In this document: in pieces, positions 50,299 through 52,927 of the stretch
Layout of the letters: each line of letters begins with the position of its first letter
How positions within the stretch are numbered: position 1 is the stretch's first letter
Source: Planococcus sp. CPCC 101016
GTDB lineage: Bacteria > Bacillota > Bacilli > Bacillales_A > Planococcaceae
NCBI RefSeq assembly: GCF_007859295.1
Contig: NZ_VOHB01000009.1
Coordinates: 1 to 52,927, forward strand
DNA: 52,927 nt
Direction of reading: 5' to 3'
Notes under the pieces: generated by a model
What the model was told of the DNA's origin: nothing
Databases searched by the model: none
The model's input: only the letters and a program-made list of their open reading frames with translations
Program-made: the position numbers and the translations under genes

Positions 50299-50786
50299 AT
50301 CAAAGCTATTTGTCCCTCGGCTCTAATATGGGAAATCGTTTTGAAATGTTGAGGCAATCCGTCTCTCTGTTAGCGGCACATCAAGCCATCACAGTGACTC
50401 GCATCTCTTCGCTTTATGAAACAGACCCAGTGGGATATGTGGATCAAGAACCGTTCTTGAATATGGTAGTTCAGCTCGAAACTGAATTAAAGGCACTAGA
50501 GTTGCTAAAGGTCTGTCAGGAGATTGAAGAAGTTCTAAATCGGGAACGTCTCGTTAGATGGGGACCGCGAACGATAGATCTTGATGTTTTGCTCTATGAT
50601 CAGGTAACCATGGAAACTGAGCGGCTTACTCTTCCGCATCCTCGAATGCATGAACGGGCTTTTGTATTAATTCCGCTGCTTGAAATAAAACCGGATCTTG
50701 AAGTTGGAGATGTTTCAGAAACAGACGGAGTTCGGTTATGGAAATCATATAAAGATCTTGAAGCGTTTTTACAAGACGCGAACTAA
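50295..50786 (+). CDS. folK: Hydroxymethyl-dihydropterin pyrophosphokinase
   Basis: Activates the pterin for FolP. YLSLGSNMGNR at the N-terminus and GPRTIDLDVLLYD near residue 95 are diagnostic, with LPHPRMHERAFVL after. Length is 163 aa. GCGAGGAA lies upstream. In B. subtilis yazB and dusB follow; here only a terminator and lysS do. Confidence 0.95.
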   Translation: MNQSYLSLGSNMGNRFEMLRQSVSLLAAHQAITVTRISSLYETDPVGYVDQEPFLNMVVQLETELKALELLKVCQEIEEVLNRERLVRWGPRTIDLDVLLYDQVTMETERLTLPHPRMHERAFVLIPLLEIKPDLEVGDVSETDGVRLWKSYKDLEAFLQDAN

Positions 50787-50871
50787 GGTCATCGTAATTG
50801 AGAGTGTTAGAAGAAGTGTGAGAACGAATGGAACGTGAAGATGTCAGCAGTGCATTTTAAATTTCAAGCAG

Positions 50872-50901
50872 AAGCTGCCTTAAATTTGTGGCAGCTTTTT
50901 T
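50872..50901 (+). terminator. Terminator after folK
   Basis: AAGCTGCC / GGCAGCTT perfect stem, 10-nt loop, six T. Confidence 0.9.
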
Positions 50902-50978
50902 ATGTAGTATGGTAAGAAATTGTGTACAATAGAGAAATACATGAATGAGATTGGCTTTTTATAGATAAAGGAGTGTAG

Positions 50979-52466
<1,488 letters not shown>

Positions 52467-52481
52467 ATAACCTCAAAAAAC

Positions 52482-52520
52482 GCCGGTTTAAAGGGTCTTA
52501 ACCTTTAGATCGGCTTTTTT
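52482..52520 (+). terminator. Terminator after lysS
   Basis: GCCG / CGGC outer and TAAAGG / CCTTTA inner stems with small mismatched linkers, then six T. Confidence 0.85.
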
Positions 52521-52531
52521 AAATAAAATGC

Positions 52532-52560
52532 TTGTATCTATTTTGAAGTGATGCTATACT
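52532..52560 (+). promoter_or_regulatory. rRNA operon promoter P1
   Basis: TTGTAT, 17 bp, TATACT. The first of two tandem rrn promoters, immediately after the lysS terminator. Confidence 0.7.
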
Positions 52561-52617
52561 ATTTCTTGTCGCGTTTTTCGTAATAAAAATGTGAAAAATA
52601 ATAAATTAAATAAGTTA

Positions 52618-52646
52618 TTGACTTCTTAAAAAGAAGCTGGTAATAT
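52618..52646 (+). promoter_or_regulatory. rRNA operon promoter P2
   Basis: TTGACT, 17 bp, TAATAT, with an A/T-rich upstream stretch (52581-52617) like an UP element. The predicted transcript starts near 52653. Confidence 0.85.
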
Positions 52647-52652
52647 TGAAAA

Positions 52653-52832
52653 GTCGCCAATGAGCGCGGCACACCAACTGAACCTTGAAAACTGAACAGC
52701 AAAACGTCAACAAACAGCAACGGCCGCGCAAACGGCCCGCGCAAACCTACTGATCAGCTCATGCAGATCAAAGCGAATCGCGCGTCTTCGGACGGCGATG
52801 CGCCAGCAAGTACAGAGCAGTCAAATGTTCTC
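52653..52832 (+). other. rRNA operon leader with antitermination/processing sequences
   Basis: CCTTGAAAACTGAACAGC (52683-52700) is the boxA-like/leader sequence typical of Bacillales rrn operons. A tandem direct repeat, GGCCGCGCAAAC then GGCCCGCGCAAAC, occupies 52722-52746. The rest is expected to pair with the 16S-23S spacer for RNase III processing; that partner lies outside the window. Confidence 0.65.
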
Positions 52833-52927
52833 TATAATGGAGAGTTTGATCCTGGCTCAGGACGAACGCTGGCGGCGTGCCTAATACATGCAAGTCGAGC
52901 GGAACCCTTGGAGCTTGCTCCAAGAGT
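52833..52927 (+). rRNA. rrs: 16S ribosomal RNA, 5' end (cut by the window edge)
   Basis: GGAGAGTTTGATCCTGGCTC, GACGAACGCTGGCGGCGTGC and CTAATACATGCAAGTCGAGC are universal 16S 5' sequences. The following GGAACCCTTGGAGCTTGCTC resembles the V1 region of Planococcus and relatives. Only about 95 nt are present. Confidence 0.97.

Overview
The window is a chromosomal core segment of a low-to-moderate GC Gram-positive coccus or rod. The 16S V1 bases at the right end and the protein sequences fit Planococcus, Planomicrobium or close relatives (Bacillales, Planococcaceae); that genus call is inference. It opens in a 5S rRNA and closes in the first bases of a 16S rRNA, both on the + strand. The gene order between them is the order seen between rrnA and rrnJ near the replication origin of Bacillus subtilis, so this is a full inter-rRNA-operon block, possibly a contig broken at the rRNA repeats.

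Left part (1-11.2 kb): 5S rRNA, a PLP-dependent Orn/Lys/Arg decarboxylase-family gene (yaaO), a polyphosphate pair (ppx, ppk) not found here in B. subtilis, then tmk, darA, holB, ricT, yabA, yabB, yazA and rsmI. These cover dTMP and clamp-loader functions, c-di-AMP sensing, initiation control and rRNA/tRNA modification. A run of long-hairpin repeats (11.19-11.49 kb) separates rsmI from the convergent abrB.

Middle (11.5-32.7 kb): abrB (-), metG, tatD, yabE, rnmV-rsmA, veg, ispE, purR-ridA, spoVG, glmU-prs, ctc, pth, mfd, yabM-mazG-rqcP. These are translation, RNA maturation, cell-wall precursor, nucleotide and repair genes. Candidate promoters are clear: a sigma-H type before spoVG, a sigma-B type before ctc, and strong sigma-A types before abrB, yabE and veg.

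Accessory insertion (32.8-39.6 kb): a secreted S-layer-homology/SH3/VanY carboxypeptidase gene and a reverse-strand carA-carB-argF operon (carbamoyl phosphate and citrulline for arginine). They occupy the place of yabP-yabQ in B. subtilis.

Right part (39.7-52.9 kb): divIC, yabR, tRNA-Met (-), tilS-hpt-ftsH, coaX-hslO-yacD, cysK, folP-folB-folK, lysS and an rrn promoter/leader running into 16S. The sporulation genes that interleave this block in B. subtilis (yabG, sspF, fin, spoVT, yabP, yabQ, spoIIE) are all missing, pointing to a non-sporulating lineage. No phage, insertion sequence, CRISPR array or riboswitch was seen. The most unusual non-coding signal is the repeat family at 11.2-11.5 kb, whose two full copies keep the same hairpin through paired base changes.
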